Notes: a model not told the origin generated them from the sequence alone. A stretch of DNA of 64,000 bases from Salvelinus alpinus (GCF_045679555.1 NC_092091.1:70260517-70324516), one strand, 5' to 3'. Shown: positions 21,996 through 33,920, counted from the first letter of the stretch. Numbers and translations: made by a program.

Positions 21996-23379
21996 CAGTC
22001 GTGGCCAAAAGTTTTGAGAATGACACAAATATACATTTTCACAATGTCTGCTGACTCAGTTTGTATGATGGCAATTTGCATATACTCCAGAATGTTATGA
22101 AGAGTGATCAGATGAATTGCAATTAATTACAAAGTGGAAGCTTCAAAAGGAGGGTGGTGCTTGGAATCATTGTTCTTCCTCTGTCAACCACGGTTACCTG
22201 CAAGGAAACACGTGCCGTCATCATTGATTTGCACAAAAAGGGCTTCACAGGCAAGGATATTGCTGCCAGTAAGATTGCACCTAAATCAACCATTTATCGG
22301 ATCATCAAGAACTTCAAGGAGAGCGGGTCAATTGTTGTGAAGAAGGCTTCAGGGCGCCCAAGAAAGTCCAGCAAGCGCCAGGACCGTCTTCTAAAGTTGA
22401 TTTAGCTGCGGGATCGAGGCACCACCAGTACAGAGCTTGCTCAGGAATGGCAGCAGGCAGGTGTGAGTGCATCTGCACGCACAGTGAGGTGAAGACTTTT
22501 AGAGGATGGCCTGGTGTCAAGAAGGGAAGCAGAGAAGCCACTTCTCTCCAGGAAAAACATCAGGGACGGACTGATATTCTGCAAAGGTACAGGGATTGGA
22601 CTGCTGAGGACTGAGGTAAAGTCATTTTCTCTGATGAATCCCCTTTCCGATTGTTTGGGGCATCCGTAAAAAAGCTTGTCCGGAGAAGACAAGCTGAGCG
22701 CTACCATCAGTCCTGTGTCATGCCAACAGTAAAGCATCCTGAGACCATTCATGTGTGGGGTTGCTTCACAGCCAAGGGAGCGGGCTCACTCACAATATTG
22801 CCTAAGAACACAGCCATGAATAAAGAATGGTACCAACACATCCTCCGAGAGCAACTTCTCCCAACCATCCAGGAACAGTTTGGTGACGAACAATGCATTT
22901 TCCAGCATGATGGAGCACTTTGCCATAAGGCAAAAGTCATAACTAAGTGGCTCGGGGAACAAAACATCTATATTTTGGGTCCATGGCCAGGAAACTCCCC
23001 AGACCTTAATCCCATTGAGAACGTGTGGTCAATCCTCAAGAGGCGGGTGGACAAACAAAAACCCACAAATTCTGACAAACTCCAAGCATTGATTATGCAA
23101 GAATGGGCTGCTATCAGTCAGGATGTGGCCCAGAAGTTAATTGACAGCATGCCAGAGCGGATTGCAGAGGTCTTGAAAAAGAAGGGTCAACACTGCAAAT
23201 ATTGACTCTTTGCATCAACTTCATGTAATTGTCAATAAAAGCCTTTGACACTTATGAAATGTTTGTAATTATACTTCAGTATTCCATAGTAACATCTGAC
23301 AAAAATATCTAAAGACACTGAGGCAGCACTTTGTGAAAATGTATATTTGTGTCATTCTCAAAACCTTTGACCACGACTG
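21996..23379 (+). mobile_element. Tc1-like transposon, full length with both ends
   Basis: Both inverted termini are present: CAGTCGTGGCCAAAAG at the left and its complement ending CCACGACTG at the right, flanked by TA on each side (21994-21995 and 23380-23381), which is the Tc1/mariner target duplication. The length of 1.38 kb is typical for the family. The transposase gene inside is disabled. Confidence 0.88.
22154..23205 (+). pseudogene. Tc1-like transposase with nonsense mutations
   Basis: The N-terminal part (22154-22402) shows a paired helix-turn-helix DNA-binding domain (KGFTGKDIAASKIAPKSTIYRII, then a GRPRKSSK linker). Stops follow at about 22403, 22491 and 22612; the last sits where a Trp (TGG) is expected. 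From about 22620 to 23205 the catalytic domain is open: FSDESPF (first Asp), FQHDGALCH (second Asp) and SPDLNPIENVW (Glu), giving the DD34E pattern, through a normal C-terminus. The catalytic residues are intact, but the stops and a likely frameshift near 22590 prevent full translation. Confidence 0.85.
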
Positions 23380-24553
23380 TACAGCACTGAGTCCCCTTGC
23401 TCTAGTCGTTCAATGTCACTGAAGCATATCACCACACACACCCACACACCTCTCAGTGTGTGCTGGCCCTCTGCCAGGTGTCTGTCAGTCTGTCACAGAG
23501 CTGATCACCGCAAATATAGACACAGCCTGGCACTGTGGCACGCCACTGTTTGACCTGATCTGCAAACACTGACACACAGTGGGCAACGGCATAACCAATA
23601 CTGTTGTCCTATTGGAGCAGGAATGTCAACATGTAGCCTGTTGTATGTTTGTCTAGAGGTTTCTTTGGATACAGGTGGAGGATTTGTTAGGGATGTACAT
23701 GGACTGTGTTTGTACACTCGACTACCGTTTAGAAATTGAAAGATCTCCGTTCTATTGCTCAGCTGTAATCTATCAGAGTTGTTCCATTGATCTGGTCTAA
23801 TGGACCCTACCCATGTATGAGTCATGAGTAGGATCCATGACCAACTGAACTGACCAGAAAAAAGGTCCTAGGTATAGGCATCACCGGAGGTTGGTGGCAC
23901 CTTAAATGGGGAGGACGGGCTCATCGTAATGCCTGGAACAGAATAAATTGAACGGTATCGAATGTGTTTGATGCCGTTTCATTTGCTCCATTCCAGCCAT
24001 TATTATGAGCCGTCCTTCCCTTAGAAGCCTCCTGTGGTAGGCCTAGTTTTCCCTGGCTCATACACATCTAAGAGCTTTCCCACACACACATTTCTCACAT
24101 AAACACACAGACTCCACAAGCACACACGCACACACACACAAACCCTCTCACTCTCCCAGGTAGTGATGATGCTGATGCTAGCGCCACCCCCCCACCACCA
24201 GCTGTGAGCTGGGATGGTGGTGGACAGACAGACAGACAGACAGACAGGCAATCCAGTACAAAGCATTCCACAGGCCCACTAGTCCTCTTGGTGGGTGGTC
24301 CAGGTCCCTGTATTGGACCAATCGCCATAGAGACAGCTCAGCTACCTTTGCAAGAGGCCCGGCTCTTCTGCATTTGTCTCTACCCATGCAGCTCTTCAGT
24401 GGATGTCGACGACACACAACAGGGCCTGCTATTCAAAACCGTGACGAGAGATGAGATATGACGGCTTGTGGTATCTAAATGTCAGACAATATGTTACAAT
24501 TACTGAACACATTTCATTGGTTCTTCAGACATGTGTCTTTCACAAGAGCCTCA
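23380..24553. other. Intergenic DNA with simple repeats, no gene
   Basis: It contains a foldback element (23886-24033), CA/CACG runs at about 24080-24140 and a (GACA)n tract at about 24225-24247. No coding signal is supported. Confidence 0.45.
23886..24033. mobile_element. Foldback (palindromic) MITE, copy 1
   Basis: The left end GGAGGTTGGTGGCACC and right end AAGCCTCC are inverted. The two halves pair imperfectly through GGGGAGGACGGGCTC and GAGCCGTCCTTCCC, so the whole 148 bases can fold into a hairpin. Related copies lie at 50604-50723 and 52145-52295. Confidence 0.7.
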
Positions 24554-26202
24554 TTAAAACTTCTTCTTAATAGGGGGCGCTGTTTTCACTTTGGGAAAAA
24601 ATCGTGCCCAATTTAAACGGCCTCGTACTCTATTCTAGATCATACAATATGCATATTATTATTACTATTGGATAGAAAACACTCTCAAGTTTCTAAAACT
24701 GTTTGAATTATATCTGTGAGTAAAACAGAACTCATTTTGCAGCAAACTTCCAGACAGGAAGTGAAAAATCTGAAAACGAGGCTCTGTTTCAGGGCCTGCC
24801 TATTGAATTGCCTTATATTTATGGAAATGCATGCACTGCATACGCCTTCCACTAGATGTCAACAGGCAGTGGAAGGTGGAATGGGGTGTCTAGCTTGATC
24901 TGAGGTCGAACAAGAGCTTTTGGAATGACGTGTCCAGAATTTCCTTTCTCTACCTAGGCGCGGGAAGCACTTCCATATTGTCTTATGATAAGCGTTCGAC
25001 GAATTCGACAGGAGAAAAATACATTCTAAAACCAAACAACGATTTATTCTTGACCAAGGACTCCTTGTACAAGATTCTGATGGAAGCTCAGCAAAAGTAA
25101 GAACAATTTATGATGTTATTTCGTATTTCTGTGTAAAATGTTGAGTCCTATTATCCGCCGTTTTGGCGGGCGCTGTCTCGCTATAACGTAAGCTGTTTGT
25201 TATGGTAAAGTTATTTTTAAAAATCTAACACGGCGGTTGCATTAAGAACCAGTGTATCTTTCATTTGCTGTCCAACATGTATTTTTTAGTAAAGTTTATG
25301 ATGAGTTTTTTGGTCAGATTAGGTGAGTGTCCAAAATAGCTCCGGACATTCTGGTGAATCGATGCTACATATTCACAATGTATAACCACGGTTTGCAGCT
25401 CTAAATATGCACATTTTCGAACAAAACATAAGTGTATTGTATAACCTGATGTTATAAGACTGTCATCTGATGAAGTTGGTCAAGGTTAGTGATTCATTTT
25501 ATATCTTTTGCTGGTTTTTGCGATCGCTACCTTTTGCTGCTAATAAATGCATTTGTGTGTTTGGCTATTGTGGTAAGCTAATATAATGCTATATTGTGTT
25601 TTCGCTGTAAAACACTTAAAAAATCGGAAATATTGGCTGGATTCACAAGATGTTTATCTTTCATTTGCTGTACACCATGTTTTTTTCATAAATGTTTTAT
25701 GATGAGTATTTAGGTATTTCACGTTGCTCTCTGTAATTATTCTGGCTGCTTTGGTGATATTTTTGATGGTAGCTGCAATGTAAAACTATGATTTATACCT
25801 CAAATATGCACATTTTCGAACAAAACATAAATGTATTGTATAACATGTTATAAGACTGTCATCTGATGAAGTTGTTTCTTGGTTAGTGACTAATTATATC
25901 TCTATTTGGTCGGTTTTGTGATAGCTACCTATGCGGTAGAAAAATTGTGAAAATATGCGGTTGAGTCTTTTGCTATTGTGGTTAGCTAATAGAAATACAT
26001 ATTGTGTTTTCGCTGTAAAACATTTTAAAAATCGGAATCGGCTGGATTCACAAGATGTTTATCTTTCATTTGCTGTATTGGACTTGTGATTTCATGAAAA
26101 TTATATTATATGATATCCCTGTCGCGTTAGGCTAGGCTATGCTAGTCAGCTTTTTTGATGAGGAGGATCCCGGATCCGGGAGAGAGAAGCGGTAGAGGTT
26201 AA
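24554..26202 (+). mobile_element. TTAA-flanked non-autonomous element, full copy
   Basis: It runs from TTAAAACTTCTT at the left to AGAGGTTAA at the right, with TTAA at 24554-24557 and 26199-26202. It is non-coding, about 1.64 kb. It contains two diverged internal copies of one module: the phrases CATTTTCGAACAAAACATAA (25411 and 25812) and TGGATTCACAAGATGTTTAT (25638 and 26043) each occur twice, about 400 bp apart. A related element in reverse orientation lies at 42821-44648. TTAA target duplication suggests mobilisation by a piggyBac-type transposase. The salmonid abundance of the family is from memory. Confidence 0.75.
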
Positions 26203-26403
26203 ATATTTACAGGCCACCTACTCGTTCAAATAATGATGATTTACCTCAAAAGACCATGGGGAACCAGGAAACTAATTCAGGTGTTTAATGCATCCCTTGA
26301 TGTATATGGAGTGTCGGACATTTTGTAAAAGAAAGTTCAAACTGCCAAACAACCACAGAATTGACTTTATTGTTGAACTCTGTTGAACTTACTTAAATAT
26401 TAC

Positions 26404-26651
26404 ACTGAACAAAAATATAAGTGCAACATGTAAAGTGTTGGTCCCATGTTTCATGAGCTGAAAAAAAAGATCCCAGAAGTTTTCCATAATAAAAAAAAAC
26501 GTTTTTCTCTCAAATTTTGTGCACAAATTTGTTTACATCCCTGTTAGTGAGCATTTCTTATTTGCCAATATTATCCATCCACCTGACAGGTGTGGCATAT
26601 CAAGAAGATGATTTAACAGCATGATCATTACACAGATGCACCTTGTGAGAG
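26404..26651 (+). mobile_element. Tc1-like transposon, 5' fragment
   Basis: It begins ACACTGAACAAAAATATAAG and follows the first about 250 bases of the element at 7026, including the ATCATTACACAG(A/G)TGCACCTTGTG stretch. It is cut off exactly where the satellite starts. Confidence 0.8.
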
Positions 26652-27116
26652 TGAACTTTAATTCCCCTCGGTATAATCCACCTTTACTTTAATTCACCTC
26701 GGTATAATCCATATTAGTTTAATTCACCTCGGTATAATCCATATTTAGTTTAATTCCCCTCGGTATAATCCATATTTAGTTTAATTCACCTCGGTATAAT
26801 CCACCTTTACTTTAATTCACCTCAGTATAATCCATATTAGTTTAATTCACCTCGGTATAATCCATATTTAGTTTAATTCCCCTCGGTATAATCCATATTT
26901 AGTTTAATTCACCTCGGTATAATCCATATTTGGTTTAATCCCCCTCGGTATAATCCATATTTAGGTTAATTCACCTCAGTATAATCCATATTTAGTTTAT
27001 TTATCCTCGGAATAATCCATATTTAGTTTAACTCCCCTCGGTATAATCCAGATTTAGTTTAATAATTCACCTCAGTATAATCCATATTTAGGTTAATTCA
27101 CCTCAGTATAATCGAC
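26652..27116 (+). repeat. 31-bp satellite with a 123-bp higher-order unit
   Basis: About 15 tandem units of 30-31 bases share TTTAATTCACCTCGGTATAA followed by TCC. Four variant units make a 123-bp block that is repeated: the marker ACCTTTACTTTAATTC starts at 26680 and again at 26803. Later units are more diverged. It begins at the truncation point of the Tc1 fragment. Confidence 0.9.
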
Positions 27117-27747
27117 CAAATCAGAATAGTACACCTGAACTCCTTATTATGAACAATGTATTAGGCTACATGTACTGCAGGTTTAGATATGATTCATGTG
27201 ACATTCTGTTGCATCACCTTGCATCTCTTCTTGGCAGTTGGCCCTAAAATGACAGTTGGCCTCCTTCGAAGGTTGGCCTTCTTTCCCGGGGAGCCCCAGT
27301 TGGAAGCCCCAGTTCAGGGGGTATAGTTCTGATCGGATCCTCTCAGATCCACACAGTGATCAGAGGGCTTTAAGAGGGGATATCTGGGATGTCATAACTC
27401 CTTAAATCAGCACACAGCGTCACATGAACCAGTATCTGTGCATTAGAGACCTCTCTAATGCCCAGAAAGCTCAGATTCAAACTCCCATTAACCAGCTCTG
27501 CAAGCGTTATGTCAAAATATGTTCGTTGATCACCAAATATGGAGTTTCTTCATTATTTACTTCCGTTACGGCCGGTATGTACTACCAAAAAGAGAGAATG
27601 AGTAAATTATTTGTGGGGTCTAGCGGCCCTCATCCCCTTTTTGTAGCTGTTAATGACCAGTTTGAAAAGGTGAGAGACCTTACTTACTCTGAAGTAAGGA
27701 AGACATGTATTCATATTGAAATGAATGGGCAACCTGAATGAATTTAG
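27117..27747. other. Intergenic DNA with one doubtful open frame
   Basis: An open frame of 105 codons at 27424-27741 has no recognisable motif and normal intergenic composition. I do not call it a gene. Confidence 0.3.
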
Positions 27748-27753
27748 CCTGTG

Positions 27754-27987
27754 TAACAGTATAGCTTCCGTCCCTCTCCTCGCCCCTGCCTGGGCTCGAA
27801 CCAGGGACCCTCTGCACACATCAACTGACACTCACGAAGCATCGTTACCCATCGCGCCACAAAAGCCGCGGCCCTTGCAGAGCAAGGAGAACAACTACTT
27901 CAAGGTCTCAGAGCGAGTGACATCACTGATTGAAACGCTATTAGCGCGCACCACCGCTAACTAGCTAGCCATTTCACATCGGTTACA
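27754..27987 (-). mobile_element. tRNA-like repeat with 6-bp target duplication
   Basis: The 234-bp block is flanked on both sides by CCTGTG (27748-27753 and 27988-27993). Its ends are weakly inverted (TGTAAC at the left, GTTACA at the right, overlapping the duplication). On the minus strand it carries a B-box-like GGTTCGAGCC and tRNA-like text near 27785-27810. This fits either a SINE or a short DNA transposon that captured a tRNA-like promoter. It is not a functional tRNA gene: no cloverleaf is evident. Confidence 0.65.
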
Positions 27988-27993
27988 CCTGTG

Positions 27994-29213
27994 AACCAGA
28001 TACTTGCCAAACCCTCTGTGTTGACTGTGTATCTGACCTTCTGTATAAGAGAGATCAGACCAGTGAGACAGACTGATAGAGATGGTAACAAACAGAGATA
28101 GAGGCAGGCAGGCAGGCAGACTGACAGGGGGTAGAGTAATCCATTTAGAAGAAATACCACAGACAGCCTAGTCAGTCTGGGGTGTATGTGACGGGTGGCT
28201 CAAGGTCAGAGACGAGACGAACTGCCGTGATAAAGTTGACCTACCCATCTACACTGGTGTTTCTGCAAAGACAGAGCCCAGTCTGCACAGGCATCTTCCA
28301 GCCTTTGCAGCCAATAGAAAAACAACCTGTCTTGATGACTCTTCAAAGTCACATTTAGTTTTTCATCAAATAAGTTCTAAATTGTTACATGTCATTTTCC
28401 TTCATCGCCTGAATGTTGTGGGCAGAAATTGGAGTTGTGCTATACAGCAAGCAGAGAACAGCAGAGTAGACACAGCTCAACAACTCAGACCGCTATATTG
28501 ATGATCCTAACAAGTGGATAAAGCCTCATCCCACAACGGAATACATATTTTGGCACAACAACGTCTGCCTCACAGTAGCTCTTAGATGTCTCAGTCAATT
28601 TGCAGAGCAGGGAGGATAAAGCCCAGTGCTACAGACGGATACACAGGAATATGGCCTTGTTGTTCTAGATGAAGGCCCTACTGAGCGGCCCTGTCTACCT
28701 GATGCCACTTCCACTACCTCCTCGCTCCATTTCCTGTCATCTTATCTTCCCCCACCAGAGCCTACATCCACCTGGATAGCGTGAAAGGCAAACTCTCCTC
28801 CTTCATAACCTTCTCTTCCTCTTTGTATCCCTCTCTTTTTTTGTCCTTTACCTCGGCGGTGTATTCATTTGGGATTTAACCATGCATGGATGTTGTGTGT
28901 GTCTTAGTCACAGACTTACCGTCGGCTTTGAGCAGAGTGATTACGGCACGGTTACTGGTTTCTCGGGCATCACGACAGGATTAAAGATGAGGGAGCTTTG
29001 GACTGTCCTTTTGTTTGGATCCTCGCTTAAACGCTTCCTTAGAATGTGTGTGCTGCTGCAGTCTCGTTGTTGTGAGTTTCCCTCCCTTCCTCAATCTTTT
29101 TTTACTTATCCTCCCTCTCTCGACACATCTTTCTTTCTATCTCTCTCTCTCTCTCTCTCTTTCTGTCTTTCTCTTTCTCTCTGTCTCTCTCTCTCTCTCT
29201 CTGCCGTCTCTCA
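27994..29213. other. Intergenic DNA, no gene; CT-rich at its 3' end
   Basis: No exon or repeat family recognised up to 29100. From about 29130 to 29210 it is a (CT)n-rich tract. Confidence 0.35.
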
Positions 29214-30075
29214 ATTCAATTTAATTTGCTTTATTGGCATGACGTAACAATGTACATATTGCCAAAGCTTACTTTGGAGATTTACAATATTAACATAATA
29301 AAAATAATAATAATCAATATTGTTAATGGGACAACAGTAACAACAATAATCAATGGTCAAAATTACCATATGTTGAACAATAACAATAAGCCTAGTGGAC
29401 ATTTGCAGGTTGGTTGGTCTGTCAGACACTGTTCCTCATCTTATGGCAGGCAGCAATGTAGTGTGCTGCCAGCCCAAAGCTCTCTGCGTCCTCCCCCAAC
29501 ACGATGGGCAGCCTATTCTCATCAGAGAGATCTTTGAAACCTTGAATAAGGGTTTCAAATTTGGGGAAATGACACACTCTCTCTAATTGTTTTATATTTT
29601 TAACATTTTGTCAGGAAGTGCAGCTCTGTCTCAGGTTCTGCTGTGGTGCAGTGGTTGCACAGCCTTTCCTCTACAGGGAGCCAGGTTTTCCTGTGTCTCC
29701 CCTTCTCAATAGCAAGGCTGTGCTCACTGGGCCTGTACTTTGTCAAGGTTTTTCTAAGTTTTTGATCAGTAACCATGGTCAAGTAGTTAGCCACGGTGTA
29801 CTGTCGATTTAGGGCCAGATAGCACTGCATTTTGCTTTGTGCTTGCGTTTCGCAATAAGCAATGTAGTTTTGACTGTGTTGTACTTTGGGTTATTCTGAT
29901 TGATTGGATTTCTGGTCCTAAGGCTTCAGTGTGTTAGTAGAAAAGGCTGAGTTTGAGGCTTGTGAGTTTGTGAACTCAGCCCCAGGACCAGCTGAATGAG
30001 GTGACTATTTTCTTTGCTCAGCTCTTGGCATTGCAGGGCTTGGTAATGACATGAGAGGGGGTCACTGTAGTTTAG
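29214..30075 (-). mobile_element. LINE 3' fragment with RT C-terminal tail
   Basis: On the minus strand, 29830-29600 encodes a tail typical of fish LINE ORF2 C-termini: KLRKTLTKYRPSEHSLAIEKG, then a Cys/His motif CNHC...ELHFLTKC, which is a zinc-knuckle-like ending. The plus-strand start TTCAATTTAATTTGCTTTATTGGC is the complement of a common fish LINE 3' end. The copy is 5'-truncated and broken. Confidence 0.6.
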
Positions 30076-30099
30076 ATGTTTCCAAAACTTAATTGCTGT

Positions 30100-30290
30100 T
30101 TAAAAAAATATATATATTAGTGGATATTGGCATAGTTCTCTCTACCATCTATCTCTTTCTCTCTCCCTACCATCTCTGTCTCTCTCTCTTTCTCTCTCCC
30201 TACCATCTCTGTCTCTCTCTCTTTCTCTCTCCCTACCATCTCTGTCTCTCTCACATTCACTTTTCCTCCCTCTCTCCATTTCTCCCTAGC
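30100..30290 (+). repeat. CT-rich tandem repeat, about 30-bp unit
   Basis: The phrase CTCTCTCCCTACCATCTCTG recurs three times, at about 30157, 30193 and 30229, spaced by pure CT runs. Confidence 0.8.
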
Positions 30291-30554
30291 TGCTGTAGTT
30301 TGTCTTAATGAATGGACTGTTTGCTTGCCCTTTCCATCCCAAATAATCTGCCCTGAGGCTGGATGGAAGATCTTTTCTCATTTGGAGATTTCAACTGAAG
30401 TCTGACAGTCTAGTTTGAGGATATTTAAGAAATTGATTCCGTGTGTGTGTGCTTGTGTGGGTTCATACTGTGTGTGTGAAGCCCCCACAAGAATAGTAAA
30501 CAAACAAAAAGTTGACTAACTGGGGACATTTTGTTAGTTCCCACAACGTCAAAT

Positions 30555-30705
30555 GCTATTTCTATGGGGTTTAGGGTTAAGGTTAGAATTAGTGTTAGGT
30601 TAGAATTAGTGTTAGGGTTAGAATTATGTTTAGAGTTAGGAGCTAGGGTTAGTTTTAGGGTTAGGGTTAGGTTTTTGGGTTAGGGTAAGAGTAAGGGTTA
30701 GGGTT
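30555..30705 (+). repeat. Degenerate telomere-like TTAGGG tract
   Basis: It has many TTAGGGTTA and GTTAGAATTAGTG variants in tandem on the plus strand. The units are imperfect. It is a decayed or telomere-like microsatellite, not a functional telomere. Confidence 0.75.
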
Positions 30706-30855
30706 TATGGAAAATAGGATTTTGAATGGGACTGAATGTTGTGTCCCCACAAGGTTTAGTGGTGAGGGAATTAAAGCACCTGTGATTCATTCTGGTCGAG
30801 AAGATAGTAGATGTAGCCGTGATAAATGTGTTTTGACCTGTCAGGCAAACGTGGG

Positions 30856-30856
30856 A

Positions 30857-30919
<63 letters not shown>

Positions 30920-30921
30920 TG
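30856..30921 (+). repeat. GT / GCGT microsatellite
   Basis: (GT)n at about 30857-30889 is followed by (GCGT)n to 30920. Confidence 0.95.
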
Positions 30922-32054
30922 AGAAATGCTGTTTGTAGAAGGACTGCAAGGTCCATAGACCCTAATGCATTAGTGATGAATGTTTGTTTACTGCCTAGTG
31001 TGCCTTCTCTCCCAGTCTATGGGTGAATTCAAAATGCCACCATATTCCCATTGGGCTCTGGTCAAAAGAAGTGTGCTACGGTATGTAGGGAATGGGTGCC
31101 ATTTGGGATGCACCCTAATGAGACTGGAGATGTATAACACAAAGCTAGGTCTTTAGTCGTCTACTATATCGTTTATGTCTGATAGATATATTTATTTATT
31201 TATTTATATATACAGAGACACAAGCCTGCATACATTGTTACCTAGCCTCAGGAGTGAAGAACACAGAAATACGATCTTCCACCCATAGAGACATGTCATA
31301 ATAGAGATGTTTATACCACAGCATTGTTGAATACTCGTTTCCGATTGGCTAGAAGGGCATTCAGGAATATAATATCTGTTTTTCCTTATTTGGTTCAATC
31401 AGCACTGTCTTTGATGTCTCAGTTACACAGAATGCCAGCTGGTCCAGTTGGCCTGAAATGGCACCCTGTTCCATATATAGTTCACAGAAACCTCTAAACG
31501 ATAGAACTGTCTCATATGTCCACATCTTCTCATATTTTATCCACGTATTGGAATAAGTATAGGCTCCTTAAGCAATTGTAAAGAAAGGTTGTTAATGCGC
31601 AGCGTGTTTTTGCTCCGTCCCTGTCCTATTGATACAGGGTCAGGGGCTGTTTCTAAATGTTAACGGCATCCTCGGGCCTCTGTGACGTCAAGGCCAGACA
31701 TTAATGTATCTTTTATTATTTACCAAGCAGTGCACTTCCCTGAAACAATTCCAGTGTTTTGGCTGTAATGTTATACTCCGACGTGTTATGTTTGGGTACT
31801 ACTTCACCTTGCTTGTTAGTCTGCGTCGTGTTTGTTCTTCTCTCAGCCACTGATCAACGCTAGCAAACAAATTCAACTTGCTAATGCGAGCACCATAGTA
31901 GAATCGTCTGTGTTATTTGAAAGAATTTGGAAGTTGTCCTCGAGCTACACTAGATACTGTACCTACTGTAGCCAACTGGACAAGACTGGATGTGTTGCAG
32001 ACCACCTAACCTACAGTATCCAGAGTCTGGGAACAACTTAATTCGCCAGATGTT
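30922..32054. other. Intergenic DNA, no gene
   Basis: It contains a phrase near 31050-31110 (GGCTCTGGTCAAAAGAAGTG..., then a GGGAATGGGTGCCATTTGGG motif) that I recognise as a widespread fish repeat fragment, and an ATTT-rich run at 31190-31210. No exon is seen. Confidence 0.35.
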
Positions 32055-33920
32055 TTATTTTAATTTTAATTTCACCTTTATTTAACCAGGTAGGCTAGTT
32101 GAGAACAGGTTCTCATTTACAACTGCGACCTGGCCAAGATAAAGCAAAGCAGTGCGACACAAACAACAACACAGAGTTACACATGGAATAAACAAACATA
32201 CAGTCAATAATACAATAGAAAAAGTCTATATACAGTGTGTGCAAATGAGGTAGGATAAGGAAGGTAAGGCAATAAATAGAACATAGTGGCGAAATAATTA
32301 CAATATAGCAATTAAACACTGGAGTGATAGATGTGCAGAAGATGAGTGTGCAAGTAGAGATACTGAGGTGCAAAGGAGCAAAAAAATAATAATAATAACA
32401 GTATGGGGATGAGGTAGTTGGATGGGCTATTTACAGATGGGATATGTACAGGTGCAGTGATCTGTGAATTGCTCTGACAGATGGTGCTTAAAGTTAGTGA
32501 GGGAGATATGAGTCTCCAGCTTCAGTGATTTTTGCAGTTCGTTCCAGTCATTGGCAGCAGAGAACTGGAAGGAAAGGCGGCCAAAGGAGGAATTGACTTT
32601 GGGGATGACCAGTGAAATATACCTGCTGGAGCACGTGATACGGGTGGGTGCTGCTATGGTGACCAGTGAGCTGAGATAAGGCGGGGCTTTACCTAGAAAA
32701 TACTTATAGATGACCTGGAGCCAGTGGGTTTGGCGACGAATATGAAGCGAGGGCCAACCAACGAGAGCATACAGGTCGCAGTGGTGGGTAGTATATGGGG
32801 CTTTGGTGACAAAACGGATGGCACTGTGATAGACTCCATCCAATTTGCTGATTAGAGTGTTGGAGGCTATTTTGTAAATGACATCGCCGAAGTCGAGGAT
32901 CGGTAGGATAGTCAGTTTTACGAGGATATGTTTGGCAGCATGAGTGAAGGAGGCTTTGTTTTGAAATAGGAAGCCGATTCTAGATTTAATTTTGGATTGG
33001 AGATGGTTAATTTGAGTCTGGAAGGAGAGTTAACAGTCTAACCAGACACCTAGGTATTTGTAGTTGTCCACATATTCTAAGTCAGAACCATCCAGAGTAG
33101 TGATGCTAGTCGTGCGGGCAGGTGTGGGCAGCGATCGGTTGAAGAGTATGCATTTAGTTTTACTTGCATTTAAGAGCAGTTGGAGGCCACGGAAGGAGAG
33201 TTGTGTGGCATTGAAGCTCGTCTGGAGGTTAATTAACACAGTGTCCAAAGAAGGGCCAGAAGTATACAGAATGGCGTCGTCTGTGTAGAGGTGGATCAGA
33301 GAATCACCAGCAGCAAGAACGACATCATTGATGTATACAGAGAAAAGAGTCGGCCCGAGGGTTGAACCCTGTGGCACCTCCATAGAGACTGCCAGAGGTC
33401 CGGAAAACAGGCCCTCCGATTTGACACACTGAACTCTGTCTGAGAAGTAGTTGGTGAACCAGGCGAGGCATTCATTTGAGAAACCAAGGCTGTTGAGTCT
33501 GCCGATAAGAATGTGGTGATTGACAGAGTCGAAAGCCTTCGCCAGGTTGATAAATACAGCAGCACAGTATTGTATCTTATTAATGGCAGTTATGATATCG
33601 TTTAGGACCTTGAGCGTGGCTGAGGTGCACCCATGACCAGCTCTGAAACCAGATTGCATAGTGGAGAAGGTATGGTGGGATTCGAAATGGTTGGTGATCT
33701 GTTTGTAAACTTGACTTTCGATGACCTTAGAAAGGCAGGGTAGGATAGATATAGGTCTGTAGCAGTTTGGGTCTAGAGTGTCTCACCCTTTGAAGAGGGG
33801 GATGACCGCGGCAGCTTTCCAATCTTTGGGTATCTCAGATGATACGAAAGAGAGGTTGAACAGGCTAGTAATAGGGGTTGCAACAATTTCGGTGGATAAT
33901 TTTAGAAAGAATGTCCAGAT
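32055..33920 (-). mobile_element. Rex/CR1-like LINE, copy B, 5'-truncated
   Basis: On the minus strand this holds the C-terminal part of RT (about 32843-32427), the RT core (33659-33030) and a 3' UTR down to about 32055. RT motifs include [29 protein letters not shown] and VPQGSTLGPTLFS. The catalytic box reads YTDD instead of YADD (about 33279), which should abolish activity. It stops at 33920, exactly where Gypsy sequence begins. A longer copy at 40178-45112 shows that about 1.2 kb or more of the 5' region is missing. Confidence 0.8.

Noticed and set aside
22154..23205. An active Tc1 transposase
   Set aside because: The catalytic triad is intact, but at least three stops lie upstream in the same gene.
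26652..27116. A CRISPR array
   Set aside because: The 31-bp repeats are directly adjacent with no unique spacers, and the DNA is vertebrate.
27424..27741. A 105-codon frame as a possible small gene
   Set aside because: No motif, no splice context, no polyadenylation signal nearby and no second copy to show conservation.
27754..27987. A functional tRNA gene
   Set aside because: Only a B-box-like motif is convincing; no complete cloverleaf, and the block is a flanked insertion.
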